A DNA stretch of 64,000 nt from Rhyzopertha dominica (taxonomy: Eukaryota > Arthropoda > Insecta > Coleoptera > Bostrichidae): NCBI GenBank assembly GCA_025024175.1, contig QCXZ01000041.1:47425786-47489785 (forward strand), read 5' to 3'. Under the pieces are notes generated by a model. That model did no database searches. It worked only from the letters and a program-made list of their open reading frames with translations, and was not told the origin of the DNA. This document shows positions 45,701 to 55,045 of this stretch, one piece after another; position 1 is the stretch's first letter; every line of letters starts with the position of its first letter. The position numbers and the translations under genes were made by a program.

Positions 45701-47950
45701 TACACGCAACCTGGTAGTGATGCTGCTGTCTTTTATTACTGCATGATGAGGTAAGTAATTGCTTATGAATTTGCCTGTAGATTCTGGAATTTTGGACATG
45801 TGACCCAACAGTTCATATTCATGGATGAATTCAGTGTATTGAGTTTTAAACTCAGGATTGTCTTTGAATTTCCTTTCTAGATTGAGAAATCGACGAATGG
45901 CTGTTTCTCTTGAATCACCTAGAGAACTCGAAGGAACTTTGAGAGGAAGTTTTACTACAAATCTGCCTTCCACTGTACGAGTGGTGTTGGCCTTGAAATG
46001 ATCTTCACATAAACGTTCTTCCTTGGTAAATTGAGGAACGTAAGGAATCTCTTCAATTTCCCAAAATCTTTTTAATTCATCATTGTTTGACTGAATCACC
46101 TTTGAAAAATGACAAGATGAACGTTTAGCCGGAGCAGGTATGATACCTGAAATTATCCACCCTAGTTTTGTGTTCTGTAATGATGGCATGCATTTCCCTA
46201 GTTTGATACTACCGCTCTGAATGAGATCCCAGAACAGACTAGCTCCTATTAGGATGTCTATGTCTCTGGATTCATTGAAATCTGGATCAGCCAGCTGGAT
46301 ATGGTCTGGCATATTCCAATCGGATTTCGAAAAGGATTGATTGGGTAAGTAATCTGTGATTTTATTTAGAACATAACAATTTAGTCCTGCCTTGTAATTT
46401 GTACTGGATGAATAAATCGTTATATAACAACTTTTGTCTAGGTTAAATGGAACATTATTGATGCCGATGATGGATAATTTGGAATCTGTGCAATTCAATT
46501 GTAATCTATTGCAAAGATCAGCCGTAATGAAATTGGATTGTGCACCGCTGTCGAGAAGAGCTCTACATGAATGCTTATTACCTTGTGAATCCACGACCAG
46601 AATCATTGCTGTTGATAATAAAACGTCATTGTAATATCGCACGTGATTTGACAGATTTACTTGTTTGTTAGTGCTAGCACTAGCACCCTCTTGGACGGAA
46701 TCAATTGAAGAGCTAACCTTTGTATCTACATGAATTAAAGTGTTATGTTTTGAGTTGCAGACCTTACATGGTCCAGATTTGCATTGTGACACTTCATGAC
46801 CACTCTTCAGACAATTTAGACATAATTTAGAAACCTTAACCTTTTCCATTCTGCCAGGAATGTTTAGTTTTATAAATTCATTACAGAAATATATTAGATG
46901 GTTACCCTTACAAACGGGGCATTTACTGTTTGCAATTGTTGCTGTAAATTGTTTTTTGTGAATTGGTTTATGATGAGAAATTACCTGTTTCTCTTTTAGT
47001 ATAGCTGAATTTTTGTCTCTCGTTTCAAGACTTTCTAGTAACTCTGCTTTGTTCTGTATGAATTTTTTGAAGTCGTTGAGGGTAGGAACATTATATTTGA
47101 TGTTAAATTCTTGCCATTCTCTGGCTGTGGTTTTATCTAGCTTCTCACTCATGACATAAATTATGATGGTGTCCCAATGTGAAACCGGTTGTTTTAGAAT
47201 TTCTAAAGCTCGCATATGTTTAGACATAATATCTAGCATTTTTCGTAAATCATTTGCCGATTCGCGAGAAATCTGATTGACACTAAACAATGCCTTTAAA
47301 TGATTGTTAATCAAAACTTGCTCGTTATCATACCTTTCACACAAGAGTTGCCACGCTACCTCATAATTTTGAGCTGAGAATTCCAATGAATGGATCACTT
47401 GCCTTGCATCACCCTCAAGGCTTGATCGCAAATAATGAAATTTGCTTATGTTATCTAGATGGTGACGTCTGCCAACCAAACTTTGAAACATATCTTTGAA
47501 TTCCAACCAATTGTCATATAGGCCGGTAAATTTAGGCAAATTAATTTGTGGTAATTTGACATTATCTGAAAACTGTATGTCTTCTAATTGCACGGGCCTT
47601 TTTGAGTAGGCTTCGTTTAAAATTTGTTTAGCCATTGCTACAAATTTGAAATGTTCGTTTTCAAACTCAAACCTTGCTGCTAGATGCTGATCAATATCGC
47701 TTTCGTTATTGATTTCTAGGAAGGTTTGAATTTCATTAAATTCTACCGACAGAGAATTTTGATTTTCTATTCGGCTCTCGAGTTCAAGCACGATCGTTTC
47801 ATTTATAGCATTATCTTTGATTTTGTTCACGAAATCTGTAAATGACATCAAGCGTCTTTTAAAGACCTCGCGTTTTTGTATTGCTGTTTTTATATCATTG
47901 ATTGGTGGTTCAATGTCTGAATTGCTAGGCTTTGCTTTGACTTTACTCAT
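42782..47950 (-). CDS. gag-pol: BEL/Pao Gag-Pol polyprotein (1722 aa)
   Basis: One open frame encodes capsid and enzymes, to be cut by its own protease. Domains in order: a Gag region (about 1-320) with the DUF1759-type block LPQINLPKFTGLYDNWLEFK (133-152); zinc knuckles with C344/C347/H351/C356 and C377/C380/H385/C390, followed by C395/C398/H402/H407; an aspartic protease with LLDSGAQSNF (D467); reverse transcriptase with SADIEKMYRQI (D795) and YVDD (871-874); RNase H with GYCDAS (D1049), RLELCAA (E1093) and WTDSQ (D1122); an integrase zinc region H1354/H1359/C1389/C1392; and the integrase core D1424 (IGIDYAGPF), D1490 (WSDNGTNF), E1542 (WESAVKQVK). The C-terminus is DUF5641-like (about 1630-1715, WLLGRIEDLHPGGDGVVRVV). 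All catalytic residues I checked are present. The length suits the family. The start is the first ATG after the leader. Confidence 0.96.
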   Translation of the reverse strand: MSKVKAKPSNSDIEPPINDIKTAIQKREVFKRRLMSFTDFVNKIKDNAINETIVLELESRIENQNSLSVEFNEIQTFLEINNESDIDQHLAARFEFENEHFKFVAMAKQILNEAYSKRPVQLEDIQFSDNVKLPQINLPKFTGLYDNWLEFKDMFQSLVGRRHHLDNISKFHYLRSSLEGDARQVIHSLEFSAQNYEVAWQLLCERYDNEQVLINNHLKALFSVNQISRESANDLRKMLDIMSKHMRALEILKQPVSHWDTIIIYVMSEKLDKTTAREWQEFNIKYNVPTLNDFKKFIQNKAELLESLETRDKNSAILKEKQVISHHKPIHKKQFTATIANSKCPVCKGNHLIYFCNEFIKLNIPGRMEKVKVSKLCLNCLKSGHEVSQCKSGPCKVCNSKHNTLIHVDTKVSSSIDSVQEGASASTNKQVNLSNHVRYYNDVLLSTAMILVVDSQGNKHSCRALLDSGAQSNFITADLCNRLQLNCTDSKLSIIGINNVPFNLDKSCYITIYSSSTNYKAGLNCYVLNKITDYLPNQSFSKSDWNMPDHIQLADPDFNESRDIDILIGASLFWDLIQSGSIKLGKCMPSLQNTKLGWIISGIIPAPAKRSSCHFSKVIQSNNDELKRFWEIEEIPYVPQFTKEERLCEDHFKANTTRTVEGRFVVKLPLKVPSSSLGDSRETAIRRFLNLERKFKDNPEFKTQYTEFIHEYELLGHMSKIPESTGKFISNYLPHHAVIKDSSITTRLRVVFDASCPTSSGISLNDIQYIGPKIQNDLIGILIRFRQHSYVVSADIEKMYRQILVHPNDRHLQNIIWRDNPEDSLQTYQLNTVTFGTSSAPYLAIRCLNELAIQNQNKHPKASSIILHDTYVDDVLTGSDSLEELANTCQELDTMLKQGCFNLRKWISSNPKIVDVVGGSSKTSNGILSIGKDQTCRTLGILWDSNQDILSYKISESNISNKITKRQILSEIAQIYDPLGMVSACTIIAKIMIQSLWLQKLAWDEPVPDKIKEKWFQLRSQLVVLNLLQIPRHVSCKNHTSIEIHGYCDASKDAYAACIYVKSINSENNVAVNLLCAKTKVAPIKTISIPRLELCAALLLIKLMQQVINCMIKSAKYFYWTDSQVVLCWLNTEPSRLQTFVANRVSQIQTSSSVSDWFYVPTSQNPADLASRGVLPKQILDSNLWWHGPEYLQASNYNFSNKSNFKKTDDIPELKKHCLTTISSKPMSFPFHKFSKFHKIKRVMAYCLRFISNAKANKNARISGALSPIELDQSMKRLVKIAQYECYSPEISKLKSDSLNRANRLTALSPFIDKDGLIRVGGRLKNAKLTYDSQHPLLIDGKHVLTKLIFEHLHLELQHAGPQLLLATVRQNFWPTAGMGIAKKITRSCITCFKLNPKSNSPIMADLPSERVNITSPFNIIGIDYAGPFLLKDRKGRGCKLQKGYICVFICFTSKAIHLELATDLSTESFLALLRRFISRRGKPSQIWSDNGTNFQGAKNYLQELQNFLTMQENSIIDWCSKESISWKFIPPNSPHFGGLWESAVKQVKFHLYRVLKDTKLTYEEFYTILIQIEATLNSRPLYPMSSDPNDFQPLTPAHFLIGRPLTSLPDVDRRTTPTNRQSRFELLQALHQNFWTRWSKDYLNTLQQRGKWRTGNRNLQLGELVLIKQDNIPTYRWLLGRIEDLHPGGDGVVRVVSVRTNKGVYKRAVSKLCPLPITDDN

Positions 47951-48305
47951 TTTGATAAGTAAACTTGAATGAAATATTTGAATCGAATGATATGATTAGA
48001 AAATGCAACTGACAAAATGTGCAATGCAACACATAGGCAAGAACGGATATAAGTATGTAGGAATTGGAATGACTCACTACCCGCTGTCCTTGTCTTGCAC
48101 GCTTGTTTGATTGCCCAGCTCTGCAGTACGTATCGTCTGTTGGCCTGTTGTTACGGGCGATCTGGCACCGCTGCAGCTGGTCGCGCTTGGAATGGCACCT
48201 GCTTTCGCTAATCGCTGGTTGACCTTCCAACGCCGATCTGCTATTCTTCTGTAAGCTTATTTGGTAACACCAATTACCAATCCAGGCTCAAAGGACCAAA
48301 AACTT
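47951..48305 (-). other. BEL 5' leader (untranslated)
   Basis: 355 bp between the 5' LTR and the Gag-Pol ATG, holding the putative primer-binding site. A 95-codon frame (47943-48230) overlaps the Gag start in another frame and has no recognisable domain, so I treat it as part of the leader. Confidence 0.7.
48281..48298 (-). other. Putative primer-binding site
   Basis: In the coding direction, seven bases after the 5' LTR, the sequence reads TGGTCCTTTGAGCCTGGA. A start of TGG, complementary to a tRNA CCA end, at this position is usual for LTR elements. I did not identify the tRNA. Confidence 0.6.
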
Positions 48306-48535
48306 TGTTGGGATTGCTTGAAGAAATAATCGATACGATTAGTTGACTGTAGTTTAATAAATGTAATGGAATACAAACTGCTACGATATATAAACTATGC
48401 ACTGTTCGCTTGATGGCTGACCATTGACAGACGAGCGACGACTCTTCTATCGCGTCGGCACCAGCTAGAGTTGACCACTTCGTGTACGTTCGCCACTTTC
48501 CGACCAGTATTTAAAACTAATTTATTATTCGACCA
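48306..48535 (-). repeat. 5' LTR of the BEL element (promoter LTR)
   Basis: 230 bp, identical in length to the 3' LTR. In the coding direction it holds TTTATATA (48387-48394), a candidate TATA box that would start the genomic RNA within the LTR. In the coding direction its outer edge adjoins the CTTAT duplication and then the candidate host exon. Confidence 0.97.
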
Positions 48536-48540
48536 CTTAT
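48536..48540. repeat. Target site duplication, right (CTTAT)
   Basis: Matches 42373-42377. It shows that the element inserted as a unit and that its ends have not recombined with another copy. Confidence 0.93.
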
Positions 48541-48754
48541 AGTGCTGTTTAATTTTAGACCGAAACCACACTATCTTGTCCAGTGTGCCTCTAATTCCGG
48601 CCCCAGCAGCTGCCACGTCCCGTTTGATGTATAGAAACGGCCGAGTGGCCACTGGATCGCACGCCAGGTCGAGTGTGTCGTGTGTATCGGCCTGCTTTGA
48701 TTCGGTATTTTCCAAGTTTGCATAGTTCCAAGTCGAGCCATCGGCAAATGGAGT
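48536..48754 (-). CDS. Candidate host terminal exon, interrupted by BEL (unknown protein)
   Basis: On the minus strand a 73-codon frame with GC-rich third positions begins behind a TCACAG splice-acceptor-like site (CAG at 48755-48757), about four codons after an upstream in-frame stop. It contains FADGSTWNYANLENTESK, CDPVATRPFLYIKRDVAA and GTLDKIVWFRSKIKQHYK. The mixed, non-repetitive composition is unlike the surrounding AT-rich frames. I do not recognise the family. In the uninserted arrangement the frame would end two codons later (Ala, then TAG, beyond the left duplication). With BEL present, about 45 codons of LTR-derived sequence follow before a stop at 48395. The polypyrimidine tract before the acceptor is poor. 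A decayed repeat or chance frame is possible. Confidence 0.4.
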
Positions 48755-50330
48755 CTGTGATGTGGTGCGTTAGTGAATTACTATCGATTGTGTACCTTAT
48801 AAAGCAAACACAATGCCGCTGTTGATTCCGTCAGATAGTTGATTTGCTATAAACTTATCATTGCATGTTCAAACATGACATGTCAATTGTAGTACGCAGC
48901 TGCACTGTGCCGCACTGCTGAAAGCAAACATGCAATCTGTGTGCGAGCGATAATGAGGAAAACTCATCCATGAAAGCCCCGATGGAAAGCGACGCACTCG
49001 AACGGCTAAACAGGGATTGTTAATTTAATTAAAAGAACTGATGCTCGTAAACGAACGTTCATCAGGCGCTGAACAATGATGCAGATCCGAAAACCGTTAA
49101 CGATGCGCGCTCTCTACGGCCGAAAAGTTTGTCGCGGAAGTTTTTTTTTTATTCGATAAATCCTACGAGGCGGAAAAATGCTGATTGTGTCAAAAGCATA
49201 CACCATACAACTTTAAAAATGACAACAAAATATGCAGTATTCAGTACCGAATATACAACACTTTCAACAGAAACACATAAAATCTAATTATAGCACGATC
49301 AAAATGTATCCAATTTTCAGACTTCTTGGTGGCGTCAATCAGCTTCTGAGGAAACCATTTCATTGGGCACAACTTGCAGATGACGAGGTGATTCATAGTT
49401 TGTTAACAAAGTGTGGAGTCGCTACCGCATCCCACATTTTCCTTTTGATAATCATACGTGAGTCCTTTAGGTAGGTCTTGGATCAGGAATGAAACATTGT
49501 TTTAACAATGCTATGTTGTCTGCATCAAAACAGTCTGTGGGGACCTCTGTCGGTTTTTAAATGCTCACTACAGGGTGGGCTATCGTTCAGAGTACAGGCT
49601 CCCTTCAAAGACGGGTGGCTGGCACTGTTAATAGTCAATAAATGGCACAGTGTCGACCACAATAATAATTCTCGCAAAACATTGTTCCGGTCCACAGAAT
49701 TTGTTTAAGTTCTATAGATGGGTAAATTACCAAAAGTTTTTATTAAAAGAATGTCAGAAACCCACTTGTTTGGAAGTATTTTCTTGCTTCCTCTCCGCTC
49801 CACAAATAGGTTTCTATAATAATTCTGTTCTTATAGGTAACGTTACGCAGGATATTTAACAAACGCCCGGGAAATTTCAAGGGGTTATTTTAAGTATACT
49901 TTCCTTCGGTGATTTTTTGAAATCCTTACAGGGTGATACAAATACAAATTCTAGCATTACACTTTTTGGTACTCATATTGAAACGAAGTGGAATTATGAT
50001 TAGGAAGAAATTTCGAGGGTTCATTTTTTGTATCCGGAAATATACCACATACTACGCATTGAAGTAGGCACTTCTTCCCCTTAATTTTCTACCTCTTACT
50101 GTTTTTTATCAGTGCCTTTTTCTCACTTTGGTACAAATCTGTGAACTACTGCTGCTGATGCTTTTTAACCGATGAGGAACGCTCAAGAAATGAAGGAATT
50201 TTCAATATCTCTTTTCGCTAATGCTTTTGCATTAGAGGGAAGACTGGATTCTTGCATTCTAGCTGACGGTAGCAATTTTCAACAGTTCTTATAGATTAAA
50301 TAGCTTTATACGCGATATATAGATGATAGG
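48755..50330. other. Non-coding DNA with a CpG-richer part
   Basis: The part 48890-49150 is richer in GC and CpG and includes TTAATTTAATTAAAAG (about 49020-49035). From 49150 on it is AT-rich. Short frames near 49232-49474 and 49508-49859 have no recognisable domain. The phrase QLADDEV at about 49368-49388 looks like a reverse-transcriptase motif but its surroundings do not fit. Confidence 0.45.
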
Positions 50331-50335
50331 ATATT

Positions 50336-50445
50336 GTCATTAATTGATTGATTACAGCGTACGGTAGCCGAGCCGGCTCGTCTACGCTGGGTTGCAGGGA
50401 TGACAAATTCGTTGCTAGTTGTCTTCCACGTAGCGCATGTTATTA
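50336..50445 (+). repeat. Dispersed repeat segment, copy 1
   Basis: ATTGATTGATTACAGCGTAC followed by GAGCCGGCTCGTCTACGCTG and GGTTGCAGGG resembles the segment at 62650-62760. The shared phrases are ATTGATTGATTA-AGC, GCCGGCT, CGCTGGGTTG-AGGG and TTCGTAGTT/TTGCTAGTT. It is probably part of a LINE or SINE family, and no ends could be set. Confidence 0.5.
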
Positions 50446-50890
50446 CAGAAAGCTAATGATTGGAACGGTGAGATTTGTGGGGTAGATCTTTTCTTCAACC
50501 TCAGAAGGATTGCTCTCTGGAATTAAGATCAGATTTAGAATCTCCTTCTCTATGATTCTCACCTCACTTGTTCTCTAACTATAGCACGGTCCTTCTGCTC
50601 GTACTTAGAGCTGGCAGCCCTCTATTTCTCAAGCTTTTTGTAGTATATGGTCTCCCTTTGAATGTGTCCCCAGTATTTCGTTAACTATTTTTCTTTGACC
50701 AGCATCTGTACAATATTCCTTTTAGGGTTTCTTGAGCATGTTTGGCTCCAAATGTCATGGTCATGATGGACAAGACTACTGACATGTACCTTTATATCCT
50801 TTAAGATGCTCCTACCTGGTTTATGTATGGCGGTATAGCTTTGTGCGCATTATTGTCCCCTATAATTATGAGCATTCGTGGATGTTGAAC
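50446..50890. other. Non-coding DNA upstream of a LINE fragment
   Basis: No recognisable coding sequence. It may be repeat-derived because it lies between the dispersed segment at 50336 and the reverse-transcriptase fragment at 50945. Confidence 0.4.
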
Positions 50891-50894
50891 AAAT

Positions 50895-51671
50895 TTGTTT
50901 TACATCTGTAATTTGCCGAAACATTGTATCGTTGTGTTTTCTTGTAAACTGTCCGATCGAGTACAGGCGGTTAGAATCGATGGCGTGACATCAGACTGGA
51001 TTACGACAGCATATGGGGTGCCTCAGGGTAGTGTGCTAGGCCCTTTGGCTCATAGCGTATATATTGCCGACTTTCCTCGAATGATGCCTGGGAATTGGGG
51101 AGTGCATTGCTATGCGGACGACATTCAATGTTACGTGTCGTGCTTTCCGGAGGAAGCCAATCAGGCTATAGGTGTAATTAACGAGACTCTTCAATCGATC
51201 GTTGACTGGTCGGACATTCTGAAAATGCCACGGTGTCTTAGTGCGATTCTACTGAACTCTGAAGTGATTCCTTTCTCCAAGGAAGTGAAAAACCTGGGTG
51301 TAGTAATAGACCCTCATCTGTCCTTTGAGCAACATGCTGTGCGTAAGTCATCAATAGGGTGGTGGAAATTAAAATGTCTGTGGAAATACAAGAACACATT
51401 ATCACCGGAAATAAAATGGAAACTTGCCAATGCACTGATACTCTGTCACATAGATTATTGTAACACAGTATACTACAAATTTCTGAGTAATTCAGTGAGG
51501 GACAAACTTCATTTATTGCAAAATGCATGTCTACGGTTCTCATTTTTAACAGGTTTCAGGGACCATGTCACCCCATATTACAGACAGTTTAAAATACTAA
51601 AACTTAATGAGAGATATATACTGCCGCTTTGTGTGTTTTTGCGGAGGATTATTTCTAGNGGGTTGAACTGA
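50895..51671 (+). pseudogene. LINE reverse transcriptase fragment (Jockey/CR1 group)
   Basis: A frame of 258 codons is open but incomplete. RVQAVRIDGVTSDWITTAYG and GVPQGSVLGPLAHSVYIADF (about 41-60) are followed by HCYADDIQCY (YADD 73-76), EVKNLGVVIDPHLSFEQH and IKWKLANALILCHIDYCNTV, then DKLHLLQNACLRFSFL and HVTPYYRQFKILKLNERYIL. This is the palm-to-C-terminal part of a LINE reverse transcriptase. About 20-25 residues normally found between the DW segment and the EVKNLG block (the LNP-KT region) are missing, and the finger domain, motif A and endonuclease are absent, so the enzyme is non-functional. An ambiguous base lies at 51659 near the end. It differs in sequence from the other LINE copies in the window. 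Confidence 0.88.
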
Positions 51672-51699
51672 CTTTGCCCTTCAAGGCGTCTGCATAATC

Positions 51700-52030
51700 C
51701 TCAACATCAAATAGTCCTTATCCAACGCGTTGCTAATTAACCTATCCGCATCCATCGGTTTCGCAGCCTGGCATTCTCACGTTCCTTCTGCCCGCCACCA
51801 CGTGTTCTCCGTCTGATTTCTGTGTTAATACAAAGCCGAAAGTACGTTTTCCTCGATTCTCGAAGTATTTAAAGCGCTATTCACGTGGCCCGTTAATTAA
51901 GAGGAACAAAACGAATAGATTTCCAATTAAAACAAACAAACAAGAGGTTAATCCCGGCACCTATTCATCACAGCAACAAGCAGCACGCGCGTTTCGGCCG
52001 GTGAACTTGCGATTGCCAGCGGCGTACGTT
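51700..52030. promoter_or_regulatory. CpG-rich island, candidate regulatory element
   Basis: GC-richer DNA with CCCGTTAATTAAGAGG (51890-51905) and a CGCGCGTTTCGGCCGG stretch (about 51987-52002). There is no coherent open frame. It is similar in style to the other islands in this window. Confidence 0.3.
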
Positions 52031-54240
52031 GAAAAAGGTATTTTTGGATGAACAATTGTCAGAAATTGCGTTACCGTTCATTACGTTTCAAAATGATAAA
52101 ATTAGGACACGTGAAAGTGAAATGCAGAAAATACATCCAGAGCCTCTTCTAAAAATGCAATCTAGTTTACTTGGCGCATACCTGTATGACGCTAGAGTGA
52201 GCCAAAATATTTTAATGCGGAAGGAATGACTGGAATGTTGGCAAGCAAGCACTCTAACTTAGAATGTGTCAATGAGATTCTACATAAGAAAAAATCTACT
52301 AATTTACAGTCGAACCGAGTCACGGAGTAATGTTTTTGAAGTTAACGCATCCGTTTTCCCCCAGCAGCTGTTGACTTTAATTGGTTACGAGACATTAAAA
52401 TTGTTATAAAATCCAGACTCTCTGTTTTCTACCTCCGCTTCTGTATGTAGAAATTCGTTTTTACTTTTCTGTCCTTTCTTTCCATATCAAGCGTTTATAA
52501 CTTAGGCCGCGGTCTAAGAACTAAATTTGCAGCATAAATCTAATCCGTTTTCGATGATGTTTTAATGGCTTGTACCTTTCAGTTTGTAAACCACTAACAA
52601 GTTGGTCTTCAACAGAGATTCAACATATCTTTAGGTCGGCATGATTAAAGACTACACTTACCACAGGCAATGTGTAATTTTTCTTTCCTGCGAGTTTTTA
52701 AGCGCATGTAAAAGCTGATTAATAATTCATGCTCTTGTAGAACTATCCATTCTTCAGTCGTAAGGGCATACAGATGTAAATCTACAATATTCTAACACAA
52801 TAAGTCAAGAGGTACATAGATACGCATCTAGCACAGATGTAAGTCATCGTAAATTATAGGTTGTATCATATACACTTCGGAACTTTATTAAAGATTGCTC
52901 TGGCCCCTGAAATTTTAGGGAAACAAACCTTATTTTACATATTGCATTAGACTTATTGTTGATGTTCTCAATTTAACCATCAATCTCCATATCAATGCAA
53001 TCGATACACATTTCTTCATTTATTTCAAAACGTAGTTTCTCAGCAACTCAAACAAATCATACACGACTAAATTTATTAGACACTGAAATACTGAAACTTA
53101 TATATTTAATTCATGAAATAAACGCTTAGACCTATTCCAAACATTTAAAAAATGTTTGAGAATCGTTACCGTCTTTTTCATGCTTCACATGTAGACAACA
53201 ACATAATCAAGGGTAATTTGCAGTTTCAATTCCCAATCGTCATCTGTAAAATTGTGCTTATCCTAAAACACAGTCTGCGCTAAAAGATGAAGTAGTATTT
53301 GAGGAGATTCATTCAGAAACTCTTCTTATCCGTATTACTTAGTTTTGTTTAAAAGCTGAGTATATAAATACATACATTATCCCTTTTATAGATTAGATTA
53401 TAAAGTTCTGTTGCAGCATTACCTTTTCTTTAAATAAAATTAGATAAAGCGAGCTTTGACAAGTTTTGTTGGATCAGATAGGTTTTGGAATACAAGGGAC
53501 ATTATCTTCATCTGAGAAAACAGTGATTACGAATACCACAATATTTTTAGGGTGTGTAGTTATACAAACTTTTTTTATAAATCACTCCTTAAATTATAAT
53601 ATATATACTTGATCGCCAGTGTCTCCATTTTCATTTGGTTGCTTTCTTTTCAGGAAGGAAGATTGTGAAAAATTCTAGCTCTTTCATTTTCAACCAATTT
53701 TCTCCAAAATAAGCAATTAATGACTTTTTGTGTCTTCAAATTTATTTGCTTATATGATCACTCCTTTTTTTATTTGCATTTCATTATGATCCACTCTCCC
53801 CACTCGTTTTCCTCGGTTAAAAACTGATCTATCTCCAACATGCGCCGAATAATATTCTTCTTCGGCTACCAGTATAACTCCCTTGGTTGTCTTTTTCAAA
53901 GTACAAAAACTGGACACTTGCAGTTTTTGTCAAATTTTTCGCTGCACGTTATTCTAATAGTTTTACCATCCCGGCTTCTCCAAATGTTCCTAAAACTCGG
54001 TCAGAAGGTAAAAGGGAATATCGTCTTAGTGAAAATGCTAATTCATTTTAATTAATATTTGGTGAGAAATATTTCACTAAAAAGAATATAAGTAATCATA
54101 GCCATCATCGTAGCAATAATTATCGATCGTACTATTGTCAAACAGAGAATATTTTCCAAATTTATTTCTATTCAATTCAACTATAATTCTTAGTTCACTT
54201 CATGATTAACGTCAGCATCAGCATTTTTATGTTCAATGCA
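52031..54240. other. AT-rich non-coding DNA
   Basis: Nothing recognised. Frames near 52029-52229 and 53840-54055 have no domain. Confidence 0.5.
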
Positions 54241-54249
54241 CTTCCCGTG

Positions 54250-54600
54250 AACGGCGGATTATGCGCTAGTTCAGCAGTTTACGCGTCGTACGATCTATGT
54301 GACATATGCGCTTATTCTAGTATAAATAGTGAAAATAATCAATCATAAATCAGTCTAATACTTAGACTCGAAGACCCTCAGGCAGGAGCTGACCCTCAAG
54401 CAACAATGTAAGTTTCAGCAATCTTTACTCAAACATTTTTGTCTTTATTAATGTTTTATTACTTACTTTATGTACCTGCGTTTATTTTACAAATTTAGTT
54501 TTATGTTGTTAATAAATGTTTATATTAAAACGACCTAGGTCGTATCACTCCTGCCCTTGTCCCAAGTTCTGTTACAGGTTCCAATCTTCGGCAACGCAAA
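54250..54600 (+). promoter_or_regulatory. LTR-like or promoter-like segment
   Basis: A TATA box-like TATAAATAGT (54321-54330) is followed by a GC-richer region with a CAACAATGTAAG phrase (about 54402-54413), an AATAAA signal (54511-54516) and a TTCTGTTACA / GGTTCCAATC junction near 54570-54590. This order (TATA box, short transcribed part, polyadenylation signal, terminal ...ACA) is what a solo LTR would show, but I could not find a matching TG start or a target duplication. A host promoter is the alternative. Confidence 0.3.
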
Positions 54601-54944
54601 CAGCGCGCACCCTAAACCTCAGGGTGCAACACTATACAGTCACAGATTGACAATAACACTGTAGACTGTAATACTCAATCAACTGGTGCTCTTTTCCATT
54701 AACCAGAATTTCTGGCAATCAAATGAGAATGTTATCATTTCAGAACGTTCTTCTCGCAATTTTGTATAAAATACTTTACCTACTTTTCAGAACCTGTCCC
54801 ACTTTCCGATTTACAGCGTTTCGCATAGATCATTTTCCTTTTCTTGTTTTATACGTTCAGAGGTTTAAAAACAATCAGAATTAATCGGTTTGGAATTGGC
54901 CACACAGCGTTTGCCTTCGCAGGGACAGAGTTATGTCCGCAATA

Positions 54945-55045
54945 AAAACTCGACCCTGATGATGCTCACCACAGCAGTGGGCGAAACATCAGCGAAGAGA
55001 TCGCCACGAACACGGCCAGCTAATACTCTTCTACCCGTATGGCTG
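54945..55045 (+). repeat. Possible retroelement-derived segment (Penelope-type 3' region style)
   Basis: The phrase CCTGATGATGCTCACCACAG followed by CAGTGGGCGAAACATCAGCG and a CACGGCCAGCT segment resembles a GC-rich module often seen near the ends of Penelope-like and some other animal retroelements. No coding region adjoins it. The assignment is by resemblance only. Confidence 0.3.

Larger units (their letters stand above)
42373..48540 (-). mobile_element. Intact BEL/Pao LTR retrotransposon with target duplications
   Basis: The element (42378-48535, 6158 bp) has two 230-bp LTRs, a 5-bp CTTAT duplication on both sides (42373-42377 and 48536-48540), a primer-binding site, a polypurine tract and one open Gag-Pol frame. 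The order on the minus strand is LTR, 355-bp leader, Gag-Pol, LTR. There is no room for an envelope gene: 174 bp separate the stop codon from the 3' LTR. The LTRs show no difference apart from an ambiguous N at 42551, so insertion was very recent in evolutionary terms and the copy may be active. The 5-bp duplication and domain order are typical of BEL/Pao. Confidence 0.96.

Noticed and set aside
47943..48230. 95-codon frame overlapping the BEL Gag start
   Set aside because: It lies in the leader in a different frame from Gag, with no domain; more likely untranslated.
49232..49474. LADDEV in an 80-codon plus-strand frame, resembling a YADD/FADD reverse transcriptase motif
   Set aside because: The residues before and after do not follow any reverse transcriptase pattern.
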